The notes beneath the pieces are model-generated. The model had not been told where the DNA came from, did not search any database, and saw nothing but the letters and a program-made list of their open reading frames with translations. The translations under genes were made by a program, and so were the position numbers. This document shows, one piece after another, positions 40,536-50,639 of a stretch of 64,000 bases of DNA. This DNA is from PALSA-1180 sp964624625 (GTDB lineage Bacteria > Oederibacteriota > Muellerivitia > Muellerivitales > Muellerivitaceae): contig CAZUXW010000006.1 of NCBI GenBank assembly GCA_964624625.1, positions 1-64,000 of the forward strand, written 5' to 3'. Numbering within the stretch: position 1 is the first letter of the stretch; every line of letters begins with the position of its first letter.

Positions 40536-41969
40536 GTGAAAACCTTTTCAAGGATAATCCTTACCCTTCCCCTTTTAGCCGGTATGGCCGCCGTTCCCTC
40601 CTTTTGCCCCGCTTCCGAAACAAGGCTCAATGCCGCCGGCGGTTTGGAGTCGGTTTTCATGGACGAGTCCAGCGACTTAAACCTCTTTCTCAATGGAAAT
40701 CCCGCAGGGCTGGGCTACCTTAACAGCCGCAGCCGGCTGGACCTTTCGGCCAGGTGGCTGGACTCGGACCAGGAAGGACCTTGGGGTTCCGCCCGCCTCC
40801 ATGCCTGGGACGCCTTGGCCCAGCCGGAGGACCATCCGGGGTACGGGGGAGCGATTCTCTTTCCCTCCCCCCACTGGGCCTTCCAAGCGGCTGGGGGATT
40901 TTCCCAGACGGGGGGAACGGAGACCCCTTCCTTGAACCAATACCAGGGAATGGTAAGGATTTGTTACGCGCTATCCTTCGGGTCCGTGGGAGTGGAACTG
41001 CTCGATTCCCAAAAAGATTTAACCCTCATTTCCAATCCCTGGGTGCCGGCTTCCGAATTCCTCGAAGGTGAAAGAACCCAAAACCAGACGCTGGTGAAAA
41101 CCGGAATTGCGGTCGTTTTCCCCGGCGTCACCTCCCCCGGGGAACCCCGGTGGCAAGCCGGTGCCTATTTGGCGCTTCCCGCGGGATCCCAATCCGGCCG
41201 GCAATCCTTCAGCATATCCGAAAACAGCTTGGCTCCTATCCTGGTCAGCCAAACCACCACCGCCGATCTCTATCACGCCTCGGGTCTTGAAATGATTTAT
41301 GAGGTTCCGGCCAGCCTCAAAGTGGAGCTTTCGGCTTCCCTCCTGGACGAATCCTCGAAATTTGAGCAAACCACCTCCGCGTCGACAACCTTGTTTGAAA
41401 ATCCATCCTTGGGCCGCCTGAATTTCCAGTCCGGAAACATGGAGGGATCTTTCCGCTATTCCCTTCCCTTGGACGAGGATCAAAACCTAAAATGCGGCGG
41501 GAGTTTGGGCTTTCATTGGGACGACAACTTCGCCAACTACGGTTTCTCTTCCAATTCATTCCAACAACAACAATTGAACCTTCTCCTGGGGTTGGGTTTC
41601 GAAGAGGTCAAGGAATACACCATGGGACTTCAATGGAAGAGCCGCCGCACCCTTGCCGCGAATGGGGATACCCCACCGGCAAACCAAGCGGCTCCCACGA
41701 CGGCCGATTTTGTTCAATTGGCTTTCGGAGGAGAAAGGTGGCTTTCACCGGTTTGGGCCTTAAGGCTGGGGCTGGTCCTAGAACAGGACGACGCCTTCCG
41801 CGGCGGGAGCCCTACCTTGACGACCACCCTCCATGGGGGGGCTGGATGGGAACAGGTGTTGGGAAGGTTGGATTTCGGGCTTTCCCTGGGGCAGTCCCTG
41901 GATACGGGAAATTCCAGCAACACGATCGGGTTCTTCGGAGCTGAATTGTCCGCGACGCTCTTCTTATAA
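40536..41969 (+). CDS. Secreted outer-membrane beta-barrel-like protein
   Basis: 477-residue protein of unknown function. The signal peptide is MKTFSRIILTLPLLAGMAAVPSF when read from the GTG at 40536 (GAGG four bases upstream); an ATG at 40521 is the alternative without SD. The mature start has LNLFLNGNPAGLGYL, a pattern common in small barrel proteins that follow a NPAGL motif, and the chain continues as amphipathic strands to a C-terminal GAELSATLFL. It is convergent with the membrane-anchored CBM-like gene and separated from it by a perfect inverted repeat. Confidence 0.7.
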   Translation: MKTFSRIILTLPLLAGMAAVPSFCPASETRLNAAGGLESVFMDESSDLNLFLNGNPAGLGYLNSRSRLDLSARWLDSDQEGPWGSARLHAWDALAQPEDHPGYGGAILFPSPHWAFQAAGGFSQTGGTETPSLNQYQGMVRICYALSFGSVGVELLDSQKDLTLISNPWVPASEFLEGERTQNQTLVKTGIAVVFPGVTSPGEPRWQAGAYLALPAGSQSGRQSFSISENSLAPILVSQTTTADLYHASGLEMIYEVPASLKVELSASLLDESSKFEQTTSASTTLFENPSLGRLNFQSGNMEGSFRYSLPLDEDQNLKCGGSLGFHWDDNFANYGFSSNSFQQQQLNLLLGLGFEEVKEYTMGLQWKSRRTLAANGDTPPANQAAPTTADFVQLAFGGERWLSPVWALRLGLVLEQDDAFRGGSPTLTTTLHGGAGWEQVLGRLDFGLSLGQSLDTGNSSNTIGFFGAELSATLFL

Positions 41970-41995
41970 AACCAAAAGCAGGCATCACCACCATG

Positions 41996-42124
41996 CACCA
42001 CAGGTCCTTCGGACCACAGAAGCTTAGTAAGGCAAAGATGAATTATTTGTGATGAGGAAAAGCAAAAACCTGATCCGGTGATTGGCTTTTAATCGAGTCT
42101 CTGTGGTCCGAAGGACCTGTGGTG
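41996..42124. repeat. Perfect 25-bp inverted repeat, bidirectional terminator candidate
   Basis: Arms 41996-42020 and 42100-42124 are exact complements over 25 bases with a 79-base spacer. Each starts or ends with the ACCACA/TGTGGT word and holds its own hairpin GGTCC-TTC-GGACC. It lies between convergent genes. Confidence 0.88.
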
Positions 42125-42157
42125 AAACGGGGGTTGAATTTTTTCGAGAGGCGGGAA

Positions 42158-42865
42158 CTACTTTTTATTGACTTCTTTTTTCGACATGGGGGTCGCGGCG
42201 TCGCCTTCCAGCCGGACGTTGTCCACATAGGCCACCATCGGCTCAGGAACGCCGGCCATGTTGACCGCGAATTTGAAGGTCCGGATATTGGTCAAGTCCA
42301 GCCTGGTCTTGATCAGATCATCCAGGGGCACGTCGATATTCGTGACTTTTTTCGGGGTCAAAACTCCCGTGGTTTCGTAAACATAAGCCTTGGAGTCGAC
42401 CACTTGAATGAAATAGCTGACTGGTTGGGCCTGGTCATTGTAGACGTCCAATTTTAAATCCCCAAAATCCTGCCATTCATAGACGTTGAGTTTCGTGACC
42501 GAATTGGTGTCGAGGGTGATTTCCGGCCTCCATAAAACTTGGCCCGCCGCGGAATATAAAACCTGCGAGGAATTCATCGAGGCTACTCCCGGCACGGGAG
42601 TCACATAAAACTGGTGGGTGGTATAGAAGGAAACCTTCGCGCATTTTTTGCCGTGGGTCTGGTTTTCGGTGGAAGGCTCGATTTTCGCGTAACCGCCCGT
42701 GGTCCAGTCAAAATCATCGCGGAGATATTCGAAATCGTCGATAAGCTGGGTCTTTTTCTGATCCTTGCGGTGCTTGAAGGCCCGGGTCAACCCCAAACCG
42801 CTGACAACGGCCCAAAGGAGGGCGATCACCAAGAGAACGCCCAGGATTTGCATCAGTCGCCGCAT
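42158..42865 (-). CDS. Membrane-anchored CBM11-like protein
   Basis: 235-residue protein with one N-terminal membrane helix (residues 4-25, LMQILGVLLVIALLWAVV), a basic stop (KHRKDQKK) and an extracytoplasmic sandwich domain of the same type as the three lipoproteins: LIDDFEYLRDDFDW, LNVYEWQDFGDLKLDVYND, TNIDVPLDDL and closing AYVDNVRLEG. It lacks the CY[DN] cysteine pair. AGGGG precedes the ATG. It lies next to the LacI-family gene (same strand, 237 bases downstream of it in coordinates) and may be another glucan-binding component. Confidence 0.7.
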   Translation of the reverse strand: MRRLMQILGVLLVIALLWAVVSGLGLTRAFKHRKDQKKTQLIDDFEYLRDDFDWTTGGYAKIEPSTENQTHGKKCAKVSFYTTHQFYVTPVPGVASMNSSQVLYSAAGQVLWRPEITLDTNSVTKLNVYEWQDFGDLKLDVYNDQAQPVSYFIQVVDSKAYVYETTGVLTPKKVTNIDVPLDDLIKTRLDLTNIRTFKFAVNMAGVPEPMVAYVDNVRLEGDAATPMSKKEVNKK

Positions 42866-43102
42866 AGGACCCCTAAAGAATCGATTTTAACCGGTGGCCT
42901 GAAACGTCCCGGAGGACCCTTGGCTCAGGCGAGGCATTGTATCAGCCGAGGTAGGGTCTCGCAACCCTTGCATCAAGCTTGGGACGAACCAGGGACTGGC
43001 GCTTGAAATGGCTTGCTTGAGTGTTAAACCCTTGGGCGCCTGGCTGGCGATGAACTTTTTTTAATTAAAATCAGCGTTTTTCGGGAGGGCCTTGCCCGCT
43101 TT

Positions 43103-44137
43103 TCAAAACCACTTTTTCTTGGAGCCGCAGGATTGCCGCACCACCAGCTGGGTCGGAATGAGGATTTGCCGGGGCTTCCATTCCCCCTGGCTCTGTATTT
43201 TTTCGATCAAAATCCTGGTGGCCTCGACGCTGATAGCCCGGTAATCCTGGCGGATCGTCGTGAGGGAATAGGGGGGTGTAAAGGCCTCGGTCACATCGTC
43301 AAACCCGACCAGCCCGATGTCCGTTCCCACGGTCAGTCCGGCTTCCTCAATGCTATCCCAGGCGCCCAAGGCCATCAAATCGTTCGAAGCGAAAACCGCC
43401 GTGGGCCTGTCGGGCAAAGCCAGTAATTTTTTCATGGCCTCCCTTCCCGATTCCCGCAGGAAATTTCCTTCAACGATATATTCGGGGGGGATTTTCAACC
43501 CCTGCTTCCGGATCTGCTGATGAAAGCCCTCGAGCCTATCCACGGCGTTGCGGGATGTTTTCACCGGGCCGGCGATACAGGCTATTTTGTGATGCCCCAA
43601 TTTCACCAAGTGATCCACCACCTGGATGGCCGCCTCGCGGTTGTCGCTGTCGACGAAGTCCACGTTCTTGTCCTCGGTTCGGTAACCAATGAGGACCACC
43701 GGCACCCGGTTCGCCGTCAAGTGAAGGACGTCCTTTTCCTCCAGGTAGGGGGAAACCATGAGGACGCCGTCCACCACATTGTGGAAAACTTTCTTGTACA
43801 CTTCCATGGGATCGAAAACGCCGGCGATCGTGTTGATGAGAAGGCCGAATTGGTTTTCCTGGACCACTTCGTTGATCCCGTTGAGGAGGCCCACGTACCA
43901 AGGGGTTTGAAAGTTCAATTTATAGCCGGCCCAGGAGTAGAAAACCTCGATCAAGTTGGTGTGCTTGACCACCAGTCCCCTGGCGATGGGATTGGGCTTG
44001 AAATGAAGGTCGGCGATGGCCTTTTGGACCTTCACCCTGGTCTCTTCCAGGACATTGGGGTTGTTATTCAGGACCCGGGAAACGGTGGAAATGGAAACCC
44101 CGGACTTTTGCGCGACATCATAGATCGTTACAGTCAA
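43103..44137 (-). CDS. LacI-family transcriptional regulator
   Basis: 344-residue repressor or activator responsive to a sugar. The LacI helix-turn-helix is at residues 4-24 (IYDVAQKSGVSISTVSRVLN) with the hinge region KPNPIARGLVVK, followed by a periplasmic-binding-protein-like effector domain (PVVLIGYRTEDKNVDFVDSDN, TAVFASNDLMALGAWD, IGLVGFDDV). Start is TTG at 44137 with GGAGG five bases upstream. No operator-like palindrome was seen in its own leader. The effector is unknown; the AAACCGGTTT sites at 8.9 and 35.8 kb are plausible targets since no other LacI gene is in the window. Confidence 0.93.
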   Translation of the reverse strand: MTVTIYDVAQKSGVSISTVSRVLNNNPNVLEETRVKVQKAIADLHFKPNPIARGLVVKHTNLIEVFYSWAGYKLNFQTPWYVGLLNGINEVVQENQFGLLINTIAGVFDPMEVYKKVFHNVVDGVLMVSPYLEEKDVLHLTANRVPVVLIGYRTEDKNVDFVDSDNREAAIQVVDHLVKLGHHKIACIAGPVKTSRNAVDRLEGFHQQIRKQGLKIPPEYIVEGNFLRESGREAMKKLLALPDRPTAVFASNDLMALGAWDSIEEAGLTVGTDIGLVGFDDVTEAFTPPYSLTTIRQDYRAISVEATRILIEKIQSQGEWKPRQILIPTQLVVRQSCGSKKKWF

Positions 44138-44239
44138 GGCAGCCTCCGAAAATAATTAGCAATGTGGAATTTTAAAACTTCCCCAAACCCACAACCCTAT
44201 AAATTCCTAACTCCCGATTCCAAATCCCGATGGAAGCCC

Positions 44240-44977
44240 TCATTCCCATCTTGTCGCCAACCCCATCAAAACCAGGCCCCCGAGGAAAGCCCCGATATGG
44301 TAGTTTCGCCAATGCTTCGCCTGGTGGATCTCCGGGGCCAAGTCCACGACCGCGATATGGATAAAGGTTCCAGCGGAAAAGGCCAAGGCCGCCCCCAGGA
44401 CGGCGGTCGTTTTTTCCGCCAGGAACATTTGGGAAAGGACCGCCCCCACCGGAATCATGAGGGAAACCAGTCCGATCAGCAGGGCTGTGTTTGGTTTGGA
44501 ACGCTTCCCCGCCATCAGGAGGCTGGAGAGGGAAAAAAATTCCGGCGCCTTGTGCCCCAGGGTCGCCAGAAAAACGATGAAACCTAATGAGGGAATCGAA
44601 AGGGAGGCCCCCAGGGCCACGCCGTTCACTAAATTATGCAGGCTCAAACCCGCGAAGGCGACCCATCCGATTTTGTGGTAGTCGCAATGGTCTTCCTCGC
44701 AAGGGTGGGAGAAGGTGAACATTTCCAGGAGAAACAGAAAAAGAAAACCGCCCAGGAGCCAAAACCCCATGGACTTTCCCAAATACTCGATGGCGTCGGG
44801 AATTAAGTGAAGGAAAGCCGCGCCCAAAAGAACCCCTGCCCCGAAACTGATGAACAGGCGCAGATATCGGGAATCCTTATCCCTGCGGTGAAAATAAAGG
44901 GGAAGGCAGGCACCCAGCCAACCGGCGGCCATCACCATTCCACTGTAGATTAACGAGCTTTCCATGGTTGATCCCAA
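44240..44977 (-). CDS. ZIP-family divalent metal transporter
   Basis: 245-residue membrane protein with about eight spans that brings zinc, iron or manganese into the cytoplasm. Metal-site motifs are HNLVNGVALGAS in TM4 and GHKAPEFFSLSSLL in TM5, with further ligands in AGTFIHIAVVDLAPE. A short His/Cys loop (HPCEEDHCDYHK) lies between TM3 and TM4, as in many ZIPs. The TTG at 44977 has GAGG six bases upstream; an ATG at 44965 is possible. The direction is the same as the LacI gene that follows it, with 102 bases between. Confidence 0.9.
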   Translation of the reverse strand: MGSTMESSLIYSGMVMAAGWLGACLPLYFHRRDKDSRYLRLFISFGAGVLLGAAFLHLIPDAIEYLGKSMGFWLLGGFLFLFLLEMFTFSHPCEEDHCDYHKIGWVAFAGLSLHNLVNGVALGASLSIPSLGFIVFLATLGHKAPEFFSLSSLLMAGKRSKPNTALLIGLVSLMIPVGAVLSQMFLAEKTTAVLGAALAFSAGTFIHIAVVDLAPEIHQAKHWRNYHIGAFLGGLVLMGLATRWE

Positions 44978-45097
44978 ACCAATCCTCTTTCACGGCGCTT
45001 TCATAAGTAAGCAAAAAAATCCGCCCTGCGGTGATCCCGAAGGACGGCTTGAAATCATCATAGGGCAACGAAGGCCAATCGCCAAACAAAAACGAAC

Positions 45098-48000
45098 TTA
45101 AAACCCGACGGACATTCCCCCCGTAAAGCTTTGGGAGTCATAATTCGCCTGGCCGAACTTTCCCTGGTAGAGAATCGCGGCGGACAAGCCCCGCGCGAAT
45201 TGGACGTTCAATTCCGCGCCTACCACCGCCGCGTCCTGCCCCAGGGCCGGGCCTTGAACCGTGAAAGGCTGGCCTCCGCCCGAAAGACCGGAGCTGAGGC
45301 TGTCCTGGTACCCCTGGAATTGGTGCTCCCAGGCGATTCCAATTTTGGGACGGAAATTCATGGCTCCCGATTTCCAGTTCCAATCGATCTTGGTCCCCAT
45401 TTGTGCGGAGAGGGCGCTTTGGCTTTGCGCGGGTATGTCCAGCGGGGCCATGGAACCAGTCTCCGAGTAAGCGTTAAGCTGAACGACCGTCGCCTGCCCG
45501 GCCAAGTAGGGGCTTAATTTGACAGCCCCCATTTTCCAATCGTAACCTCCGCCCAGCCATCCGGAAAATTGCTGGCCTTGGTTTTCCCCCTTCACTTCAG
45601 CGCCATAACCCTGACGGCTGGTTTTGTAGCTGTTGAGTCCGCCTTCCGCCAAAGCCTCCGCGAAAAAACCGCCGGGGTGCCAACCGCCGTAAATTCCCGC
45701 TTGGCCGCCCGAAACATCCATCTTGGCTCCATTGGCGCTGGTGGTGGAAGTTTGGTCAAAGCTCAAAAGAAGCCCCGCCTCGAAATCCTTGCCGATCCGG
45801 TAATCCGCGCCCCCGCTCATGCCGTTCACGGTCATTTGATAACCCGCGGCGTTTGCATCGCTGGAAACAGTCCCGATATTTTTGCTTCCCGTCACGAACA
45901 CGCCCCACTTGTCTTCCGTTGGGGCGCTGTCCGAAAGGCTCCTTAAATCCCCTGCCGGCAGGTCCGCCGCCAGCATGGGACCGTCCGAATCCCAGGCCGC
46001 GAGTTGGGCGGAGGGTTGGGCTGCCGCTTCCCTAATTTCCGACAACCGGCTTTCGACGAGGGCCTGATGGTTCCGGGCGGTCGCGTACCCGATTTGGAAG
46101 AGGGCCGTCAAATCCTCAGGGGCGATTTCATCGTAAACCGCCGGCAAGTCGGCGGAGGAAGTCATTCCCGCTGCCAAAATCAGGGTCCCATATTTCGGGT
46201 TCAGGAATTCAACATCCAACATGGTTCCCACGGCAACCTGGTTGGGAGTCAATCCCACCGCCGCGAAAGAAGGCTGAAGCGCCAACAAGTAGACATCGAA
46301 GGGTTGATAGATGGGGAACCACCGGCTTCCGGTTGGGCTGATCAATTGGCTGAATCTTCCATTGACTCCGTTGTCCGCCGTCAAAAGGGTTACCGCGTCA
46401 CCCATTTGGGGAAGGTAGGATCCGTAATAAAAAACGCTTAAGGTTCCGTTAAGATCGGCGGTTTGAACCACGCTCACGGAATCGGATAATCCCGCCGCCG
46501 CTCCCCCGATTCCCTCCTTGAGGGTTGCGGCGGAGCCCTGAACATAATCGCCTCCGACATTGAGGGTGAGGGTGGTTCCATTGGAAGCTAAGGTGCCGAT
46601 GTTCAAGTTGACCGTGCCGGTCCCCAAAGCGTTGCTATTGCCCGCCACCAGGGTGCCGCCGTTGATCACCATAGAATTGGAAAAGTTATTGGCTCCGGTC
46701 AAGGTTAAGGCGCCTGCACCGACTTTCGTGAATTGCCCCGTCCCGGAAACAACACCATTAAAGGTTGAGTCGAAACCGTTGGTGTCGAACACCAATCCCC
46801 CGCCCGAATTGATCACCACGTCGCGATTGGAGGTGACGGCTCCCAGGGTCTTGAAACCAGTGCCATTGAAGGTCAATGACCCGCTGGCGTCGCCCAGGTT
46901 GGAATCGCTCGAAACGGCAAGGATTCCCCCTTCCACGTCCGTCCCCCCGCCATAACTATTAGTCCCGGAAAGGGTCAAGGTCCCCAATCCCAATTTGGTC
47001 AAGGCGCCGGAACCGCTGATGACGCCTGATAGGGTGGAATTATTACCGTTGGTATCGACATTATCCGTACCGTTCAACGTGACTAAATTCGTGACCGCTA
47101 AATTATTGACGCCCGCCTTCAAAGTGGCGCCATCCCCAAAAGTCAAATTACCCGTTCCTAAGGCGTTGTTGTTCTGAAGGTTGAGGGATCCGCTCGACAA
47201 GGTCGTTCCACCCGTATAGCCGTTCGCGCTGGCCAGCGTCAATTGGCCCGCGCCCACTTTGGTTAAGGATCCTCCCGAGCCGCCGCCGCTGCCGCCATCC
47301 AGGAAAACCCCGGAATAAGTTGTATTGAGGTCGTTGCTTCCGATCGCCAGGTTGTTGCCGCCGAGACTGACCGAACCAGCGCCTTCCAAGGAACCTACCG
47401 TTACCGAGTTACCAACCTGCACATTGCTGATATCCATGAAGGCCGTTCCATTGAGGATAAACCTCGCCGTTCCACCCTCCGCGCTTCCGTAAAAACCGAC
47501 GTTCGCGCCGTTATTCGTCGTGACGGTCACTCCCCCCGCCGAGGCGCTGTTGACGTAATGTAACGAGGCGTTGTTCGTGACGTTTCCGGTTCCCAAGGAA
47601 CCGCCCGTGTCGACGGCCAATACCCCGCCCTCGATGTCCGTGCCGCCCGCGTAGCTGTTGGCGCCGGACAAGGTCAAGGTTCCCGTCCCGATTTTGACCA
47701 AGCCGCCGTTGCCCGAGATAACGCCGGCGGAGGAGGAGTTGACCCCGTTGCTGTTCCAAGTGCCGTCCGTGTTTAAAATAATCGAGCGGGTGGAGGTGAT
47801 GCCAGCCAAGGTTTTGAGGGTTCCGCCGTTGAAGGTCAAGGCGCCAGCCGAGTCGCCCAAGTTCGCCTCCGAAACGACCGCCAACACCCCGCTATTGAGG
47901 AGGGTTCCTCCCGAATAGGTACTGGCCCCGAATAATGTCAGGGTCCCGATACCCATCTTGGTCAAGGACCCGGTACCGTCAAAGGTTCCGGTAATGATTT

Positions 48001-50584
48001 TATCCTCGTCGTTGGTGCCGGTCGCCAAGTTGTTGCCCCCCAGGTGGACGGCCCCATCTCCTTCCACCGAACCCACCGTCACGGCGCCCACGTGGGAGCT
48101 GATATCCAAAGCCGAACCAGTATTGAGGATAAACCGCCCCGAACCTCCATCCGAGGTATTTAAAAAATCAACCTCGCCCCCGTTGTTCGAGACGATCGTC
48201 GCGGCTCCCGCCGAAGAATTATTCCAAAAGGAAAGGCTGCCCGTATTCGTGACGGTCCCGCTGTCCGCTGTGGCGCCGTCGTGGTATTCGAGGTTTCCCG
48301 CGTTGACGATCACTGAGTGGCCGCCCAGCGAGCTGTCATAGAACCCCACCGTACTTCCGGCGTTGTTCACGACAAGAGCGGTTCCCGCGTTGGAGTCGTT
48401 ATAAAAATACAGTGTCCCCCCGCCGGGGCCGTTGGTGATATCCAAAGATTGGGCTGAGGCGCCGTTGACGAAAGAAAGGTTGGCGTTGTTCTGGACGGCA
48501 CCCGTGCCCAATTGGCTGTTGACCCCGGACATTTTCAGGATCCCGCCGGCAATGGTCGTCCCGCCGTCATAGGTATTGGTCCCCGTCAGGACAAGGGTTC
48601 CCGTTCCGACCTTCGTGAAGGAACCAACATTGGGGGATTGGTTGTTGATGACGCCCGTGAAGGTGGTGCTGAGGTTGTTCGCGCCGGTGGCGAAATTATT
48701 ATTTCCGAGTTCAACCGTTCCATCCCCCTCGATGGAACCCACGGTTACGGAACCCGAATTGTGGCCCGTGATATCCACCACGCCCTCCACGCCGAGGCCG
48801 TTTTGAAAGACAAATTGGGCGTCCCCACCCGTGGAATCATCGTCGAAGTGGGCCACGGACCCGCTGTTCATGGTGATGGAGGCGCTGCCGGCGGTAGAGT
48901 CGTTCTTGAAGAATAGGTTGCTGTTATTGTTGTTGGTGATGTTGGAATTACCCGCTGTCGCGACGCTGACCGCCGAGTTATTATCCAGGTAAATGGCCCC
49001 GTTATTGGTGACGGTGGCGTCCTCCATCGAGCTATTGTCGTCGAAAAGGATCGTGGCGTTGTTGGTGATAACCGAGCTTCCCGCTTTCGAGTCCCCCGCG
49101 AAACCAATTACACTGTTATTGGTGATGGTGGCGCTTCCAGCGGTGGAATTGGCGAAGAAGGAAAAACTCCCGTCGTTGGTGATGGTCGAGGTCTCGGCGG
49201 AGGCGCTTCCCAGGAAAACCAAATTGCCGCTGTTGGTGTTGTTGATCGAGGCGCTTCCCGCGCCCGCGTTGTTGTCGTAGGACAAATAACCGCCGACGGT
49301 GATCGAGGCATTGCCCGAGGTTGAATTGTCGAGGAACTTCATGGTCCCGTCGTTCCGGATAGCCAGGTTTCCCGCGGAAGAGCTGTTGATATAGTAAAGA
49401 TTGGCGTTGTTAAAAACGCCCCCTGTCCCCAACTGGCCGCCCGTGTCGACTTTCACCGTCCCGCCGGCGATGGTCGTGCCGCCATCATAAGTATTGGCGC
49501 CCGAGAGGGTCATCGTCCCGGCTCCCACCTTGGTGAAAGAACTGCTAAAGGCCCCGTCGTCGATCGCTCCCGCAAAAGTGGCGCTGAGATCATTGGCTCC
49601 GACCGCCAAGGCGTTGGGCCCGATATAAAAAGAACCGGCTCCCGCCAAGGAACCCACCGTCAAGGCGCCGTTGTGGGCCCCCATGTCGATTTGTCCCCCG
49701 CCATTGACGACGAGGCTCGAGGTGCCGCCCAAGGAATCGTCGTTGAAAAAAAGTTTCGCCCCATTGGTGGTGGTAATGGCGGCGGCGCCGGCGGTGGAAC
49801 TCAGGGCGAAAGTCATGGTGTCATTGTTCGTGACCTGGGCGTTGGCCGCCGTGGAGCTGTCGGTGAGGGTCAAGGTCGAGTTGTTGGTGATGGTCGCGGC
49901 GTTCAAGGAAGCGTTGTTGATCACTGAAAAATTGGAGTTGTTCGTGATGTTTGAGTTACCGGCGTCGGAGTTAGTCTTGAAATCGAGATTACCGCTGTTG
50001 GTGATAGAGGCGCCTCCCGCGGTGGAGCCTCCGTCGAAAATGATGGTCCCGCTATTGGTGATGCCCGCATTCGCGGCCGTGGCGCTGGTGCCAAAACTAA
50101 GGAGACCCCCGTTATTGATGGAGGCCCCGGCGGCGGAGGATGTATCTTGAAAAGAAACGGAAGCGTTATTGAGGATCGCCGCGTTGTCCGCGCTGGAGCT
50201 GTTGTAAAAATTGACCTGACCCGTGTTGAAAAGGGTTTGACTGGTGCCGGAGCTGTTGGACAGGCCCGCCCCAAAAAGTGAAAGATTATTCCCGTTGGTC
50301 CCGAGGGTGTAAGAGGGAGCGGCCGCGCCGAACTGGATTCCATCCACGGAAACCGCGGCGTTCAGGACGACGTTCGTGACACTGGAGGAACCGAAAACCG
50401 CCGTGTCGGTGGTAGCATTGGGAATCGTGCCAGGCGTCCAGTTGCCGCTCAGGTTCCAGGAATTGGATCCCGAACTGCTCCAGGTTTGCGCCTGAAGGGG
50501 CGCCGCCGCAGCCGCAACCCAAAGGGCGGCTATGCTCGCGAGGCCTAGAAGATGAAACCTTTGACGGGGAAGGTGAAATTTCAT
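45098..50584 (-). CDS. Type V autotransporter with PATR repeats
   Basis: 1828-residue self-exported outer-membrane protein. Signal peptide MKFHLPRQRFHLLGLASIAA to about LQAQT; start ATG at 50584 with AGGA upstream. The passenger holds two repeat types: units of about 24 residues of the form SxAGxAxITNxGxLxF in the first 600 residues and again later, and seven autotransporter-associated beta-strand repeats such as LTKVGAGTLTLSGANTY-GGT. The last 280 residues (after EDKWGVFVTGSKNIG) form the translocating barrel with C-terminal F. No protease triad or lipase motif was seen, so an adhesin-like role is inferred. It is divergent from suhB, 55 bases away. Confidence 0.93.
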   Translation of the reverse strand: MKFHLPRQRFHLLGLASIAALWVAAAAAPLQAQTWSSSGSNSWNLSGNWTPGTIPNATTDTAVFGSSSVTNVVLNAAVSVDGIQFGAAAPSYTLGTNGNNLSLFGAGLSNSSGTSQTLFNTGQVNFYNSSSADNAAILNNASVSFQDTSSAAGASINNGGLLSFGTSATAANAGITNSGTIIFDGGSTAGGASITNSGNLDFKTNSDAGNSNITNNSNFSVINNASLNAATITNNSTLTLTDSSTAANAQVTNNDTMTFALSSTAGAAAITTTNGAKLFFNDDSLGGTSSLVVNGGGQIDMGAHNGALTVGSLAGAGSFYIGPNALAVGANDLSATFAGAIDDGAFSSSFTKVGAGTMTLSGANTYDGGTTIAGGTVKVDTGGQLGTGGVFNNANLYYINSSSAGNLAIRNDGTMKFLDNSTSGNASITVGGYLSYDNNAGAGSASINNTNSGNLVFLGSASAETSTITNDGSFSFFANSTAGSATITNNSVIGFAGDSKAGSSVITNNATILFDDNSSMEDATVTNNGAIYLDNNSAVSVATAGNSNITNNNNSNLFFKNDSTAGSASITMNSGSVAHFDDDSTGGDAQFVFQNGLGVEGVVDITGHNSGSVTVGSIEGDGTVELGNNNFATGANNLSTTFTGVINNQSPNVGSFTKVGTGTLVLTGTNTYDGGTTIAGGILKMSGVNSQLGTGAVQNNANLSFVNGASAQSLDITNGPGGGTLYFYNDSNAGTALVVNNAGSTVGFYDSSLGGHSVIVNAGNLEYHDGATADSGTVTNTGSLSFWNNSSAGAATIVSNNGGEVDFLNTSDGGSGRFILNTGSALDISSHVGAVTVGSVEGDGAVHLGGNNLATGTNDEDKIITGTFDGTGSLTKMGIGTLTLFGASTYSGGTLLNSGVLAVVSEANLGDSAGALTFNGGTLKTLAGITSTRSIILNTDGTWNSNGVNSSSAGVISGNGGLVKIGTGTLTLSGANSYAGGTDIEGGVLAVDTGGSLGTGNVTNNASLHYVNSASAGGVTVTTNNGANVGFYGSAEGGTARFILNGTAFMDISNVQVGNSVTVGSLEGAGSVSLGGNNLAIGSNDLNTTYSGVFLDGGSGGGSGGSLTKVGAGQLTLASANGYTGGTTLSSGSLNLQNNNALGTGNLTFGDGATLKAGVNNLAVTNLVTLNGTDNVDTNGNNSTLSGVISGSGALTKLGLGTLTLSGTNSYGGGTDVEGGILAVSSDSNLGDASGSLTFNGTGFKTLGAVTSNRDVVINSGGGLVFDTNGFDSTFNGVVSGTGQFTKVGAGALTLTGANNFSNSMVINGGTLVAGNSNALGTGTVNLNIGTLASNGTTLTLNVGGDYVQGSAATLKEGIGGAAAGLSDSVSVVQTADLNGTLSVFYYGSYLPQMGDAVTLLTADNGVNGRFSQLISPTGSRWFPIYQPFDVYLLALQPSFAAVGLTPNQVAVGTMLDVEFLNPKYGTLILAAGMTSSADLPAVYDEIAPEDLTALFQIGYATARNHQALVESRLSEIREAAAQPSAQLAAWDSDGPMLAADLPAGDLRSLSDSAPTEDKWGVFVTGSKNIGTVSSDANAAGYQMTVNGMSGGADYRIGKDFEAGLLLSFDQTSTTSANGAKMDVSGGQAGIYGGWHPGGFFAEALAEGGLNSYKTSRQGYGAEVKGENQGQQFSGWLGGGYDWKMGAVKLSPYLAGQATVVQLNAYSETGSMAPLDIPAQSQSALSAQMGTKIDWNWKSGAMNFRPKIGIAWEHQFQGYQDSLSSGLSGGGQPFTVQGPALGQDAAVVGAELNVQFARGLSAAILYQGKFGQANYDSQSFTGGMSVGF

Positions 50585-50639
50585 TGTTCCTATTTTACCA
50601 GACAGGCTAAAATCCAACCCATTCCATGGAGGAAAAATC

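Noticed and set aside
40257..40723. Plus-strand open frame starting MTALKKIHAVIW
   Set aside because: It runs out of frame into the barrel gene, lacks an SD, and its sequence after residue 30 is Arg/Pro-rich frame-shift-like.
45098..50584. Regularly spaced repeats as possible CRISPR
   Set aside because: The repeats are codon-phased within one long open frame and vary in sequence; no constant repeat with unique spacers.
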